NCBI GenBank assembly: GCA_018822665.1
Contig: JAHJJX010000009.1
Coordinates: forward strand, 1-64,000
DNA from: a bacterium
GTDB lineage: Bacteria; Campylobacterota; Campylobacteria; Campylobacterales; Sulfurimonadaceae
Direction of reading: 5' to 3'
Length of the DNA: 64,000 bases
Position numbers and translations under genes: made by a program. The stretch's first letter is position 1, and each line of letters starts with the position of its first letter. Below are positions 26,624-36,074 of this stretch, piece by piece. Under the pieces are notes generated by a model that saw nothing but the letters and a program-made list of their open reading frames with translations, did not search any database and was not told where the DNA came from.

Positions 26624-27469
26624 ATGATACTTGAACATGAAATTCCAAATGGCAGTAAACTTTATTTCGGTGATGCTGCTAAAAAGAAAAGAGAGATAGA
26701 AAAGGTTGCTAGTGATATTCTGTACAGCTGCGGCTTTGAAGAAATCGTAACCCCGATATTTTCATATCATCAACACCAAAGCATTGCTGATGAAAAAGAG
26801 CTTGTGAGGGTGAATGATGAAAAAAACAATAACATTAGTCTTCGTGCAGATTCTACGATTGATGTTGTCAGAATAATAGATAAAAGATTAGGGCAAAATA
26901 CAGAGCATAAAAAATGGTTTTATATTCAGCCAGTTTTTCGCTATCCAACACATGAATATTATCAAGTTGGAGTAGAGTACATTGGTGAAAAAAAGCTTTC
27001 TAGCGTTTTAAATATAGCTGTAAATATTTTTGACAATCTTGATGTAAAACCTTTGATTCAAATATCAAATATTAAAATACCTCAAATTCTGACAACAATT
27101 TTTGATTTAACTTTGGATGATTTTCGTCATATCAATATTGAAAAGTTTTTAAATTTAAAAGTTGATTGGCTGGAAAAGCTAGTTTATCTTCAGTATGTAG
27201 AACAAATTGAGGAACTCCTCGAGATTGTTCCATCCGAGATAAAAACAGAACTAATTAAGATGAAAGAATTGTGCTCTGAAATGTCATGTAAAAATAGTGT
27301 ATTAGCACCTTTATATTATGCTGAAATGCTTTATTATGACGAACTGTTTTTTAGAATAATAGATAAGAACGAAGTATATGCACGAGGCGGAAGATATAAA
27401 AATATTGAATTAACATCTGTTGGTTTCGCTATTTATACAGACGTTTTATGTGAAACTTTAACTAATTAA
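26624..27469 (+). CDS. hisZ: ATP phosphoribosyltransferase regulatory subunit
   Basis: The 281-residue protein looks like a catalytically dead class II histidyl-tRNA synthetase: EIPNGSKLYFGDAAKKKREIE at the start, a motif 2-like FRYPTHEYYQVGVEYIG, and a late ARGGRYKN. There is no anticodon-binding domain. HisZ forms a complex with short-form HisG in the first step of histidine synthesis. It is shorter than typical HisZ (about 300-390). It precedes purA by a few bases, an arrangement that joins histidine and purine synthesis genes. Confidence 0.85.
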   Translation: MILEHEIPNGSKLYFGDAAKKKREIEKVASDILYSCGFEEIVTPIFSYHQHQSIADEKELVRVNDEKNNNISLRADSTIDVVRIIDKRLGQNTEHKKWFYIQPVFRYPTHEYYQVGVEYIGEKKLSSVLNIAVNIFDNLDVKPLIQISNIKIPQILTTIFDLTLDDFRHINIEKFLNLKVDWLEKLVYLQYVEQIEELLEIVPSEIKTELIKMKELCSEMSCKNSVLAPLYYAEMLYYDELFFRIIDKNEVYARGGRYKNIELTSVGFAIYTDVLCETLTN

Positions 27470-27493
27470 AGATTGAAAGTGAAAGAGGGAAAA

Positions 27494-28744
27494 ATGAAAG
27501 CAGATTTAATAGTAGGTATCCAATGGGGAGACGAAGGAAAAGGCAAGATAGTAGATAGGCTTGCTCAGCAATATGATATGGTTTGTAGATCTCAAGGTGG
27601 ACACAATGCAGGGCATACCATCTGGGTTAACGGCGTCAGATACGCACTGCACCTTATCCCATCCGGTGTTTTAAACCCGAAAGCTATAAATGTTATAGGA
27701 AATGGTGTTGTATTGTCTCCAGAATCTATAATAAAAGAGATGATACAGTTTGATAATTTAGAGGGCAGACTTTTTATATCAGATAAAGCACATCTCAATC
27801 TTTCTTATCATTCTTTAATTGATCAGGCTCGTGAAAAACTCAAAGGTGATAAAGCTATCGGTACAACAGGTAAGGGTATCGGACCTGCGTATTCAGATAA
27901 AATAAATCGTATCGGAGTGAGAGTTGGAGAACTTTTAAACCCACCAAAACTTTGCGCATCCATAATGGAATATTTTGAACAAAACAAATCTATTTTTGAT
28001 GTGCTTGAAATATCCACGCCAAATGAATCTGAACTTTTAGTTGAATTAGAATCATATAAAGACAAGCTTGGTTCTTATATCATCAATACGACAAATATGA
28101 TTTGGAAAGCGCTGGACGAGGAAAATAAAAAAGTTTTATTGGAGGGTGCGCAGGGAACGATGCTCGATATTGACCATGGCACGTATCCGTATGTGACTTC
28201 ATCATCAACCGTAAGTGCGGGAGCATGCACAGGGTTAGGGATTAATCCTAAAGATATTGGGAAAGTGACAGGAATCGTAAAAGCGTATTGCACTCGTGTC
28301 GGCAACGGACCATTTCCTAGTGAAGATTTAGGCGAAGACGGTAAAAGGCTTGGCAAACAAGGGCATGAATTTGGTACGACAACAGGTCGTGCTCGCCGTT
28401 GCGGTTGGTTTGATGCCGTCGCATGTAGATATGCAAGTCGTTTAAACGGATGTGATGAACTAGCGCTTATGAAGTTAGATGTTCTTGATGGATTTAAAGA
28501 GATTAAAGTTTGTGTTGCTTATGAAATAGACGGCAAAGAGATAGACTATTTACCAGAAAACTTAGATGATGTAAGACCTGTGTACAAAACATTTAAAGGT
28601 TGGGAAAAATCTGTTGGTGCAAGAACTATGGAAGAATTGCCGGTTGAAGCAAGGGAATATATCTCTTATTTGGAAGAAATAACTAAAACAAAAGTAGGTA
28701 TCATTTCTACTTCTCCAGAGAGAGATGACACAATAATTCTTTAG
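27494..28744 (+). CDS. purA: adenylosuccinate synthetase
   Basis: It converts IMP and aspartate to adenylosuccinate using GTP, the first committed step to AMP. Motifs: [21 protein letters not shown] at the N-terminus with the GDEGKGK loop, [35 protein letters not shown] and [12 protein letters not shown]. The ATG at 27494 follows GAGGGAAAA and gives 416 residues, better than an in-frame TTG at 27473. The FliJ-like gene follows 9 bases after its stop. Confidence 0.97.
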   Translation: MKADLIVGIQWGDEGKGKIVDRLAQQYDMVCRSQGGHNAGHTIWVNGVRYALHLIPSGVLNPKAINVIGNGVVLSPESIIKEMIQFDNLEGRLFISDKAHLNLSYHSLIDQAREKLKGDKAIGTTGKGIGPAYSDKINRIGVRVGELLNPPKLCASIMEYFEQNKSIFDVLEISTPNESELLVELESYKDKLGSYIINTTNMIWKALDEENKKVLLEGAQGTMLDIDHGTYPYVTSSSTVSAGACTGLGINPKDIGKVTGIVKAYCTRVGNGPFPSEDLGEDGKRLGKQGHEFGTTTGRARRCGWFDAVACRYASRLNGCDELALMKLDVLDGFKEIKVCVAYEIDGKEIDYLPENLDDVRPVYKTFKGWEKSVGARTMEELPVEAREYISYLEEITKTKVGIISTSPERDDTIIL

Positions 28745-28753
28745 GAAAACAGA

Positions 28754-29176
28754 ATGAAAACTCGTTTTAGCTCTTTAGTAAGTTTGAAAAAAAGTACTAT
28801 GCAACAGAGTGAACGAGCTGTTCAAAAAGCAAATGCAAATCTAAATAGTGCCGCTTTGGCTCTTGAAATTTCTTATACTTCTTTAAAAAATATACAATCC
28901 CCGCAAAGTGGAAGCATGGCAGAAATGTTGGCTGCGAGAACACTTTTAAAATCACAAAGAAATATGATAAACGATAATAAAGAATGGATAGATTTTGCTA
29001 GAAGTCAGGTAAATGAAGCGAAAGAGCAACTTAAATCCGATATGATTGAGCACGAGAAATTTAAATATTTAGAGTTAGACGAGATAAAGAAAATACTCAA
29101 AAAAAGAAAACTTCAAGAAACAAAAGAGCTGGATGAAGTGGCTTTAATGACTTATGGGACAAAGGATAGAAAATGA
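28754..29176 (+). CDS. fliJ: FliJ-like flagellar export chaperone
   Basis: This 140-residue, almost wholly helical protein starts MKTRFSSLVSLKK and is rich in A, Q, K and E in a coiled-coil pattern, like FliJ. FliJ works at the flagellar type III export gate with the FliI ATPase. The order purA, FliJ-like, MotE-like is the same as in Helicobacter pylori, which supports the assignment. It overlaps the next gene by four bases (ATGA). Confidence 0.8.
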   Translation: MKTRFSSLVSLKKSTMQQSERAVQKANANLNSAALALEISYTSLKNIQSPQSGSMAEMLAARTLLKSQRNMINDNKEWIDFARSQVNEAKEQLKSDMIEHEKFKYLELDEIKKILKKRKLQETKELDEVALMTYGTKDRK

Positions 29177-29682
29177 AGCTATTTTTGCTATGTGTTTTTA
29201 TTACATCTTCCCTTTTTTCTTTGCAAACTAGCGATAAACTCTTTGAGTGTACGGCAATTTTCAAAGAAAGAAAAAGTGAATTATTGGTAGAACTTGAAAG
29301 AATAGATGAACAAAAACAGGCATTAAGCGCTCTTAAAACGGCAACGGAAGAGTTGCTGAGGAAAAAAGAAAGTGCATTGGCCGCTAAAGAGGAAGCTATT
29401 GAAGGAAAATTGGCTGAAATTTCCGAGAAAGAAAATTCAATCAAAACAAACCTTAAAAAAAATGAAGAAATTTTAAAAGAAATCAAAGAAATTAAAATGA
29501 ACAAAACTGCTCAAACATTTGCAAAAATGAAACCAGCTGCAGCATCAAAAATATTGTCCGACATGAATACGGATGAAGCAGCTGATATACTTAGCTCGTT
29601 AAAGCCAAAAACAGTCGGTCAAATACTCACAAAAATGGATGCAAAAAAAGCATCTGAACTGACATCTATTTTGAGTAAATAG
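29173..29682 (+). CDS. MotE-like periplasmic motility protein
   Basis: The 169-residue protein has a signal peptide (residues 1-18), a long coiled coil (about 28-112) and a C-terminal MgtE-N-like helical domain with repeated degenerate units (FAKMKPAAASKILSDMNTDEAADILSSLKPK). This is the layout of MotE/PDP proteins, which in Campylobacterota help build or position the flagellar motor in the periplasm. It is coupled to the FliJ-like gene. Confidence 0.78.
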   Translation: MKLFLLCVFITSSLFSLQTSDKLFECTAIFKERKSELLVELERIDEQKQALSALKTATEELLRKKESALAAKEEAIEGKLAEISEKENSIKTNLKKNEEILKEIKEIKMNKTAQTFAKMKPAAASKILSDMNTDEAADILSSLKPKTVGQILTKMDAKKASELTSILSK

Positions 29683-29755
29683 CTAAGCTCTAATCGTATC
29701 TTTACCTTAACTATTGTAAAATATCTGAATTTATTTTAACACTTAGGGCCCATCA

Positions 29756-30307
29756 ATGAAAATATCATTAAAGACAATACCTCACATAGCAAGCAAAATA
29801 GCAATCGATTTAAATCTTAGTGGTGCGGTAACGATGACAAAAGGGCTTGAAGCTGTAGCGCATGAAGCAGAATTAATATTAGTTGATAATGTGAAAAGAG
29901 AGATGGCTCTTGAAGAAAAAGCTCATGAAATATGTGATGAGAATGAAGAAGAGATAGATTTTATGCTAGCAGATGAGAGACAATTATTTTTTATGATTAA
30001 AAAGAAGCTGGCACCTGAGTATGGAGTGATTTTAAATTATGAAGATAGATTTTCAGATATTTCACATAAAATTTTAGATGAACTCTATGAAGAAGATTTA
30101 ATCCATTTTGAAGTAACAGAAAATAGAATAAAAAATATAATTTACAATGCAATTACATCGTTTATAGCAGATGATTCACAAATTCAAAATGCTGTTATTG
30201 ATAAAATTAAAACATATAAAAGGAAATTTATTCCCGGAACTGATGATTTTGAAATTTTATATGAAAAACTTTACAAAGAAGAATTGACTAAAAGAGGGAT
30301 GGAATGA
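29756..30307 (+). CDS. DUF507 family protein
   Basis: A 183-residue soluble protein with the two-lobe acidic pattern of DUF507, seen as DENEEEIDFMLADERQLFFMIKKKLA near the middle and a KRKFIPGTDDFEILYEKLY end. Function is unknown in the family. It overlaps carA by four bases (ATGA). A DUF507 gene upstream of carA is common in Campylobacterota. Confidence 0.88.
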   Translation: MKISLKTIPHIASKIAIDLNLSGAVTMTKGLEAVAHEAELILVDNVKREMALEEKAHEICDENEEEIDFMLADERQLFFMIKKKLAPEYGVILNYEDRFSDISHKILDELYEEDLIHFEVTENRIKNIIYNAITSFIADDSQIQNAVIDKIKTYKRKFIPGTDDFEILYEKLYKEELTKRGME

Positions 30308-31446
30308 TGAAAACAGAAATGAATAAAGTTTGGATTTATCTTGAAAACGGCACATTTCTAGAGGCTAATAGCTTCGGAGCAGAAGATACAAGCGTAGGTG
30401 AAATAGTTTTTAATACATCTCTCAGCGGGTATCAGGAAATTATGTCAGATCCATCGTATGCAGGTCAATTTGTAACATTCACAATGCCGGAAATTGGTAA
30501 TGTTGGCGTGAATGACCAAGATATGGAAAGCTCTAAAGCACATGCGAAAGGGATGATTGTCCGAAATTATCAGCCTAGATATTCAAGTTTCAGAGCGCAA
30601 GAATCATTAGAGAGTTTTTTAAGAGAACATAATATTATGGGTATATGCGATTTAGATACTAGATATTTAACAAAAATGATAAGAACACAAGGCGCTATGA
30701 TGATGGTAGCCTCTACGAAAATCAGCGATAAAAATGAACTTAAAAAGATTTTAGAAAATTCTCCGAGAATAGAAGATATAAACTACATTGAACAAGTGAG
30801 CACAAAAGTATCCTATAAACATATTTCAGGGACTTACAGTCAAAGTAAATTTGAATATGAAGAGTCTCCAAAAGCAGAAGCTAAAATAGCAGTGATTGAC
30901 TTTGGAGTTAAAAGAAATATTTTAAATGAGCTTGTGAGTGCAAAAATGGATGTTGAGGTTCTTCCAAATAATTTTGATGCGGACAAGTTGATAAGCCGTT
31001 ACAAGGCAAAAGAATTAGATGGTGTATTTTTATCTAATGGACCAGGGGATCCTTTAGTTTTAAAAAAAGAGCAAGAGCAAATAAAAAAACTCATCAGCGC
31101 TAAAGTCCCGATGTTTGGAATTTGTTTAGGGCATCAATTATTATCTATATCGCATGGTTATGATACGTATAAGTTAAAATTTGGACACCACGGCGGAAAT
31201 CATCCTGTAAAAAATGCTAAAACCGGTCTCGTTGAGATTACGGCACAAAATCACAATTACAATGTTCCGGATAATATTATTGAAATTGCAGAAGTAACAC
31301 ATACTAATCTTTTTGATAATACTATTGAAGGACTAAAATATAACAATTCACCAATTTTTTCTGTACAACATCATCCCGAATCAAGTCCTGGACCAAAAGA
31401 AAGCAGATATATATTTAATGAATTTCTGTCTTTGATAAAAAGATAA
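30304..31446 (+). CDS. carA: carbamoyl-phosphate synthase small subunit
   Basis: The 380-residue glutaminase subunit supplies ammonia to CarB for carbamoyl phosphate, feeding arginine and pyrimidine synthesis. The N-terminal domain includes EIVFNTSLSGYQEIMSDPSY. The class I amidotransferase domain has the catalytic Cys in MFGICLGHQLLS (near 270), and His/Glu in FSVQHHPESSPGP near 355. carB is not in the window. ATGs at 30304, 30307 and 30319 are all in frame; the overlap with DUF507 favours the first. Confidence 0.96.
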   Translation: MMKTEMNKVWIYLENGTFLEANSFGAEDTSVGEIVFNTSLSGYQEIMSDPSYAGQFVTFTMPEIGNVGVNDQDMESSKAHAKGMIVRNYQPRYSSFRAQESLESFLREHNIMGICDLDTRYLTKMIRTQGAMMMVASTKISDKNELKKILENSPRIEDINYIEQVSTKVSYKHISGTYSQSKFEYEESPKAEAKIAVIDFGVKRNILNELVSAKMDVEVLPNNFDADKLISRYKAKELDGVFLSNGPGDPLVLKKEQEQIKKLISAKVPMFGICLGHQLLSISHGYDTYKLKFGHHGGNHPVKNAKTGLVEITAQNHNYNVPDNIIEIAEVTHTNLFDNTIEGLKYNNSPIFSVQHHPESSPGPKESRYIFNEFLSLIKR

Positions 31447-31450
31447 TCAA

Positions 31451-31472
31451 GATACCTTTTTTAAAAGGTATC
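31451..31472 (+). terminator. palindromic hairpin after carA
   Basis: GATACCTTTT and AAAAGGTATC form a 10-bp stem around two T bases, a few bases after the carA stop. It separates carA from the cbb3 oxidase operon. Confidence 0.6.
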
Positions 31473-31561
31473 AATAAACTGCGTAAAAAGAGTAAAAAGC
31501 ACTTTCTTAATTTTTTTTTAAATATTAAAAGTAAACAAAAAGATAATAAAAATTAAATTTT

Positions 31562-31581
31562 GTCACGAATCCGTCACGAAT
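31562..31581. promoter_or_regulatory. direct repeat GTCACGAAT upstream of ccoN
   Basis: GTCACGAAT occurs at 31562-31570 and 31573-31581, 11 bases apart (about one helical turn), 108 bases before the ccoN start. Tandem repeats at this spacing are typical of response-regulator operators, so this may control the oxidase operon. The regulator is unknown. Confidence 0.35.
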
Positions 31582-31688
31582 TAAGATTATTTAAACAAAT
31601 GTATTGATATTATGACAACGTTAATTAGTCTAATATTTTATTTTAAGATGTTGGTCTTAATTGCTTTGAATCTTTAAGGAGGCTATAT

Positions 31689-33182
31689 ATGGAGAATCGT
31701 CCATTAGAGTACGACTATACAGTTGCAAAGATGTTCATGTTCACAACGGTTGTATTAGGAATCGTTGGTATGCTCGTCGGTGTAATATTAGCATTTCAAC
31801 TTGCTTATCCAGAGGTTAATACAATCTTGGGAGAAGGTCTTGCTGAATATACAAATTTTAGTCGTCTTCGTCCACTGCATACTGATGCAGTTATTTTTGG
31901 TTTTACTTTTAGTGGTATTTGGGCTACTTGGTATTATGTTGGTCAACGTGTATTAAAAGTGTCAATGGCAGAGTCAGCTCTGTTGATGTTTTTGGGTAAA
32001 TTACACTTTTGGTTATATTTAGTTGGTGTTGCAGCTGTTGTAGTTTCATTGCTTATGGGTATTACTACTTCAAAAGAGTATGCTGAGTTTGAATGGCCAA
32101 TTGACATCGCGATTGTTGTTGTGTGGGTAATATGGGGATTAGGTTTATTTGGTCTTATAGGTATTCGCCGTGAGAAGTCATTATATATCTCTATTTGGTA
32201 TTATATTGCTACATTCTTAGGTATAGCTATGCTTTATCTTTTCAATAACATGGAAATACCTACGATGCTAGCTACAAATGCGGCGGGTGAGTCTGGTATT
32301 GGCGCATGGTATCATTCGGTTTCAATGTATTCTGGTACGAATGACGCTCTTGTGCAATGGTGGTACGGACACAATGCTGTTGCCTTTGGTTTTACTGTTC
32401 CTATTGTTGCAATGATTTACTATTTCTTACCAAAAGAATCAGGGCAGGCTATTTACTCATATAAACTATCATTGCTTTCTTTCTGGGGACTAATGTTTGT
32501 ATATTTATGGGCTGGCGGACACCACTTGTTATATTCAACTGTTCCAGATTGGATGCAAACAATGGGTTCAATTTTCTCTGTAATTCTGATTTTGCCTTCT
32601 TGGGGTTCAGCAATTAACATGCTTTTAACAATGAAGGGTGAGTGGCAACAAGTTGCAGCTTCTCCATTAATTAAATTTATGGTTCTTGGTTCAACTTTCT
32701 ATATGTTCTCAACACTAGAGGGTCCAATTCAAGCTATTAAATCAGTTAATGCTATCGCTCACTTTACCGACTGGATTGTTGGTCACGTGCATGACGGTGT
32801 TCTTGGATGGGTTGGCTTTATGATTATGGCTGCGCTTTTCCACATGGCTCCTCGTGTATTTAAGAGAGAAATTTATTCTAAGTCTCTTATGGCTACACAA
32901 TTCTGGATTCAAACATTAGGTGTTGTTTTGTACTTCACTTCTATGTGGATTGCAGGTATTACTCAAGGAATGATGTGGCGTGCTCACGATGAATTTGGTA
33001 ACTTAGCTTACTCATTTATCGATACTGTTACTGTACTTCACCCTTACTATACTATTCGTGGTGTAGGCGGTCTACTGTATTTGGTTGGTTTCTTAATGTT
33101 TGCTTATAACATGTATAAAACTATGTCTGCTCGCCCTGTTGAAGAGAGCGAACTACAGTCTGCTTCGCCTATGGGCGCTTAA
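31689..33182 (+). CDS. ccoN: cbb3-type cytochrome c oxidase subunit I
   Basis: The 497-residue catalytic subunit has about twelve membrane spans and the haem-copper ligands: an early His in RPLHTDAVIFGF, the copper-site WWYGHNAVAFGFTVP, GGHHLLYSTVPDW, and the late VGHVHDGVLGWVG. It reduces oxygen to water with high affinity in the inner membrane. It heads the ccoNOQP operon, with a strong ribosome site (AAGGAGG) and an AT-rich promoter region of about 240 bases. Confidence 0.97.
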   Translation: MENRPLEYDYTVAKMFMFTTVVLGIVGMLVGVILAFQLAYPEVNTILGEGLAEYTNFSRLRPLHTDAVIFGFTFSGIWATWYYVGQRVLKVSMAESALLMFLGKLHFWLYLVGVAAVVVSLLMGITTSKEYAEFEWPIDIAIVVVWVIWGLGLFGLIGIRREKSLYISIWYYIATFLGIAMLYLFNNMEIPTMLATNAAGESGIGAWYHSVSMYSGTNDALVQWWYGHNAVAFGFTVPIVAMIYYFLPKESGQAIYSYKLSLLSFWGLMFVYLWAGGHHLLYSTVPDWMQTMGSIFSVILILPSWGSAINMLLTMKGEWQQVAASPLIKFMVLGSTFYMFSTLEGPIQAIKSVNAIAHFTDWIVGHVHDGVLGWVGFMIMAALFHMAPRVFKREIYSKSLMATQFWIQTLGVVLYFTSMWIAGITQGMMWRAHDEFGNLAYSFIDTVTVLHPYYTIRGVGGLLYLVGFLMFAYNMYKTMSARPVEESELQSASPMGA

Positions 33183-33197
33183 TAGAAAGGATTTAAT

Positions 33198-33890
33198 ATG
33201 TTTCATTGGTTAGAAAAACATCCGTTCTTTTTTGCGGTAGGTGTATTCTTAGTAATTTCGTTTGCGGGTTTGATTGAAATTCTTCCAAACTTTGCTCAAG
33301 CGTCTCGTCCGGTAATCGGTACTGCTCCTTACTCTACATTAGAGTTAACGGGTCGTCACGTTTATATTAAAAATAGTTGTAACGCTTGTCACTCACAGCT
33401 AGTTCGTCCATTTAAATCAGAAACTGACCGTTACGGTCACTATTCTTTAAGTGGTGAGTATGCTTATGATCGTCCATTCCTTTGGGGTTCAAAAAGAACT
33501 GGTCCAGATTTGTGGCGTGTAGGTAACTACCGTACTACAGATTGGCATGAAAACCACATGAAAGATCCAGCTGGTGTTGTTCCGGGTTCAATTATGCCTG
33601 CATACACTTGGATGTTCACGAATAAAGCTGATGTTGACACTGCTTATGCAGAACAGTTAACAGTTGCGCAGTTCTTTTCAGTTCCTTACAACAAGCCAGT
33701 TCCTATGAAAGATGGGTCTGCTAAAGTTGTTAAAATGGGAAATAGTGTTGCAGAAGCAAACGCCTTAGCATTAGCTGAAGCACAAGTAATTGCGGCAGAT
33801 ATGAAAGATCAAAATGTTAAAGATGCAGTGGCACGTGGTGAAATACCAGAAATCGTAGCTTTAATTGCATATTTAAACAGTCTTAAATAA
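33198..33890 (+). CDS. ccoO: cbb3 oxidase subunit II, mono-haem cytochrome c
   Basis: This 230-residue protein is anchored by one N-terminal span (residues 9-29) and has a single haem c site, CNACHS, near residue 60, with the distal Met probably in PGSIMPAYTWM near 135. It passes electrons from CcoP to CcoN on the periplasmic side. It follows ccoN by 15 bases. Confidence 0.96.
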   Translation: MFHWLEKHPFFFAVGVFLVISFAGLIEILPNFAQASRPVIGTAPYSTLELTGRHVYIKNSCNACHSQLVRPFKSETDRYGHYSLSGEYAYDRPFLWGSKRTGPDLWRVGNYRTTDWHENHMKDPAGVVPGSIMPAYTWMFTNKADVDTAYAEQLTVAQFFSVPYNKPVPMKDGSAKVVKMGNSVAEANALALAEAQVIAADMKDQNVKDAVARGEIPEIVALIAYLNSLK

Positions 33891-33902
33891 TAAGGGTTTG
33901 TA

Positions 33903-34106
33903 GTGGGTATTGCTGAATATCAAGCTTATGGTTACTTTGGGCTTACGGCTTTTTTAGTGTTTGCACTTTATAGTTATATATATCATTTGTATAGCACTGA
34001 TAAAAAAGATGGTGGCCATGATTACGAAAATTATAGCAATATAGCACTGAATGATGATATTAGTGATGCGCCTGTATCACCAATATCAGATGATAAAGAG
34101 AAATAG
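33903..34106 (+). CDS. ccoQ: cbb3 oxidase small subunit CcoQ
   Basis: A 67-residue protein with one N-terminal membrane span (about residues 9-28) and an acidic tail, matching CcoQ in size and place between ccoO and ccoP. It starts at a GTG after AAGGG. CcoQ stabilises the CcoP-CcoNO assembly. Confidence 0.88.
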   Translation: MGIAEYQAYGYFGLTAFLVFALYSYIYHLYSTDKKDGGHDYENYSNIALNDDISDAPVSPISDDKEK

Positions 34107-34115
34107 GAGAGATAT

Positions 34116-35039
34116 ATGAATAAGCTTTATCTTTGGGGAATTATCATTGCCGCTCTAATGTTACTGTTCACGTACATGTCAGTAGCGGGGTCTGAGGGTG
34201 GTTTAAATGGTGATATCGTCAATATACTTGCAGTTGCAGGTGCTGTGGCGCTTGTAATTATAACAGTATTTGTTGTAATCAAGTATGTTCGTCAAATGCA
34301 AACAGATACTGCTGATGGTCAGTTAGCTGATGAGCAGTGGGACGGTATAGGTGAGTATTTAAATAATGTTCCAACGGGTTGGGCAATTATGTTTTTACTT
34401 ACAATGGTTTGGGGTATGTGGTACTTTATTATAGGTTACCCTGTAAACGCATACTCACAAATAGGTGAGTATAATGAAGATACTCAAGCGCATAATGAAA
34501 AATTTGAAACACAATATGCTTCTATTACTGGTAGTAGACTTATAGAAATGGGTGAATCTGTTTTCTTGGCTGAGTGTAAAATTTGTCACGGTATTAGTGC
34601 GGATGGTATTGATGGAAAAGCTGCAAATCTTAACAAAAGATTAGAAGCTAAGGTTGTGAAGCATGTTGTCGAAAATGGTTCAAACAATCATTTATTAGGC
34701 ACTGAAATGCCAATGCCTGATCGTAACGGTTTGTTTAACAATAATACCGGTGCTTTAATTACAGATGCTGAAATTGACGCTGTATCTGCGTATGTTGCTA
34801 ATGGTATGCGTGGAGCAGGTGCTGATGTTTTTGCTGGTGCGTGTGCTGCTTGTCATGGTGAAGATGGTAAAGGTATGGAATATGTAGCTCCGAATGTTGC
34901 TGCATTTACTACTGAACTTGTTGCAAACGTTCTTACTCACGGTAAAAAAGGTGCAATTGGACAAATGCCTAAATTTGATAGACTTAATGCTAAGCAAAAA
35001 GAAGCTGTTGGTGCTTATATCACTAGCTTAAGTAAATAA
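34116..35039 (+). CDS. ccoP: cbb3 oxidase subunit III, di-haem cytochrome c
   Basis: The 307-residue protein has two N-terminal spans, a conserved WDGIGEYLNNVPTGW region and two haem c sites, CKICHG near residue 153 and CAACHG near 244. Matching Met ligands are probably in EMPMPDR and GQMPKFD. It accepts electrons from soluble cytochromes and feeds CcoO. Confidence 0.96.
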   Translation: MNKLYLWGIIIAALMLLFTYMSVAGSEGGLNGDIVNILAVAGAVALVIITVFVVIKYVRQMQTDTADGQLADEQWDGIGEYLNNVPTGWAIMFLLTMVWGMWYFIIGYPVNAYSQIGEYNEDTQAHNEKFETQYASITGSRLIEMGESVFLAECKICHGISADGIDGKAANLNKRLEAKVVKHVVENGSNNHLLGTEMPMPDRNGLFNNNTGALITDAEIDAVSAYVANGMRGAGADVFAGACAACHGEDGKGMEYVAPNVAAFTTELVANVLTHGKKGAIGQMPKFDRLNAKQKEAVGAYITSLSK

Positions 35040-35049
35040 GGAGACAGGT

Positions 35050-35259
35050 ATGAATGAAAATAGAAGTATATTTGCTCTTGATGGTATAACGGGTATGTTG
35101 ATTGCAACGGTTTTGTTACTTATTATCTTAGCTGTACTTACAGTTTGGGGACTTGGAGTGCAAAACGCAAGTGCAACTAATTTTTATGACATTAAAGATG
35201 AGCAATCAATCAAAATGTTTAGCACTGAAAATGCTAAACATGTTGTTGATGTGAAGTAA
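35050..35259 (+). CDS. DUF4006 family small membrane protein
   Basis: A 69-residue protein with one membrane span (about residues 15-36) and a short hydrophilic tail. DUF4006 proteins sit directly after ccoP in Campylobacterota and are presumed oxidase assembly or accessory subunits. The gap to ccoP is 10 bases with AGGAGA as ribosome site, so it is part of the operon. Confidence 0.82.
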   Translation: MNENRSIFALDGITGMLIATVLLLIILAVLTVWGLGVQNASATNFYDIKDEQSIKMFSTENAKHVVDVK

Positions 35260-35270
35260 AGGGATACGCA

Positions 35271-35360
35271 ATGGAAAAAATAATTTCTTGGGGCCTAGTC
35301 GTTATGGCACTTTATACACTTTACGCGGTTGTAACACCAAATCATCTTTTTGTCGGTTAG
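35271..35360 (+). CDS. 29-residue single-span membrane peptide of the cbb3 operon
   Basis: An ATG at 35271, 11 bases after the DUF4006 stop, opens a frame of 29 codons ending in TAG. The product has a nearly continuous hydrophobic stretch (SWGLVVMALYTLYAVV) and the end TPNHLFVG. Its size, spacing and hydrophobicity fit a tiny oxidase accessory subunit that routine length cut-offs would miss. Confidence 0.6.
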   Translation: MEKIISWGLVVMALYTLYAVVTPNHLFVG

Positions 35361-35369
35361 GAAATTTCA

Positions 35370-36074
35370 TTGAAATTTTCACGAGGGCTTGCGGCCCTCA
35401 TCCTCGCAGTATTTTTTCAAACAAGTTTAGTAGCAGAATATTTATATAAAGACGAAGTGATTTCAAATCCTGATTTTACGGTAGAAGTTGAAAAACTTGG
35501 GCTTGAACTCTATGAAAAAACCGGTATATCTTTAAGGCTTATAATGCTTAGAGAATTGCCCTTAGGCAAAAGTATCGTAGAATATGAAAAAGAGTTAATG
35601 AAAAACTTTAGTGAGCCGACTATATTGCTTACTTTTTCAGAGCTTGATTCAAAAGTGGACATTTTGGCACATCCAGCTTCTTTATATGAGTATTTTGACA
35701 AAAAACAAGTACTAAGCCCTGTAGCATCTCCAATCCAAGCATTTTTAATGGCACTCTTTTATAGTAGCAGTTTTGAAAGTTTTAAAGAAATTGCAAGCAG
35801 CTCAGGAGGCACGATATTACCGTTATTATCTCAAAAAGCCAAAGATAACCAACAGTTAGGCAAGTACTCAGGCTCGATGTATAATGGTTATGTTGATATA
35901 GCAGAACAAGTTGCGGCATATAAAAATGTAGTGCTGGATAACGCCGCAGGCAATGCGAATAAGAACAGCATATTTATTGTGAAGTTATTCTTCTACGGTT
36001 TTATAATGTATGGTATATTTCTGTATATAAAAAGAAGATTATATATCAGAAGGCAAAAAAATGAAAAAGAGTAG
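35370..36074 (+). CDS. TPM-like exported and membrane-anchored protein
   Basis: The 234-residue protein starts at a TTG after AGGAAA. It has a signal peptide (about residues 5-22), a soluble domain with a pattern like TPM proteins (a strand-rich GISLRLIMLRELP, then ILLTFSELDSKVDIL), and a C-terminal span near 205-222. It overlaps the CcoH-like gene by 14 bases and so belongs to the oxidase operon. Its role is unproven; quality control or assembly is possible. Confidence 0.6.
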   Translation: MKFSRGLAALILAVFFQTSLVAEYLYKDEVISNPDFTVEVEKLGLELYEKTGISLRLIMLRELPLGKSIVEYEKELMKNFSEPTILLTFSELDSKVDILAHPASLYEYFDKKQVLSPVASPIQAFLMALFYSSSFESFKEIASSSGGTILPLLSQKAKDNQQLGKYSGSMYNGYVDIAEQVAAYKNVVLDNAAGNANKNSIFIVKLFFYGFIMYGIFLYIKRRLYIRRQKNEKE

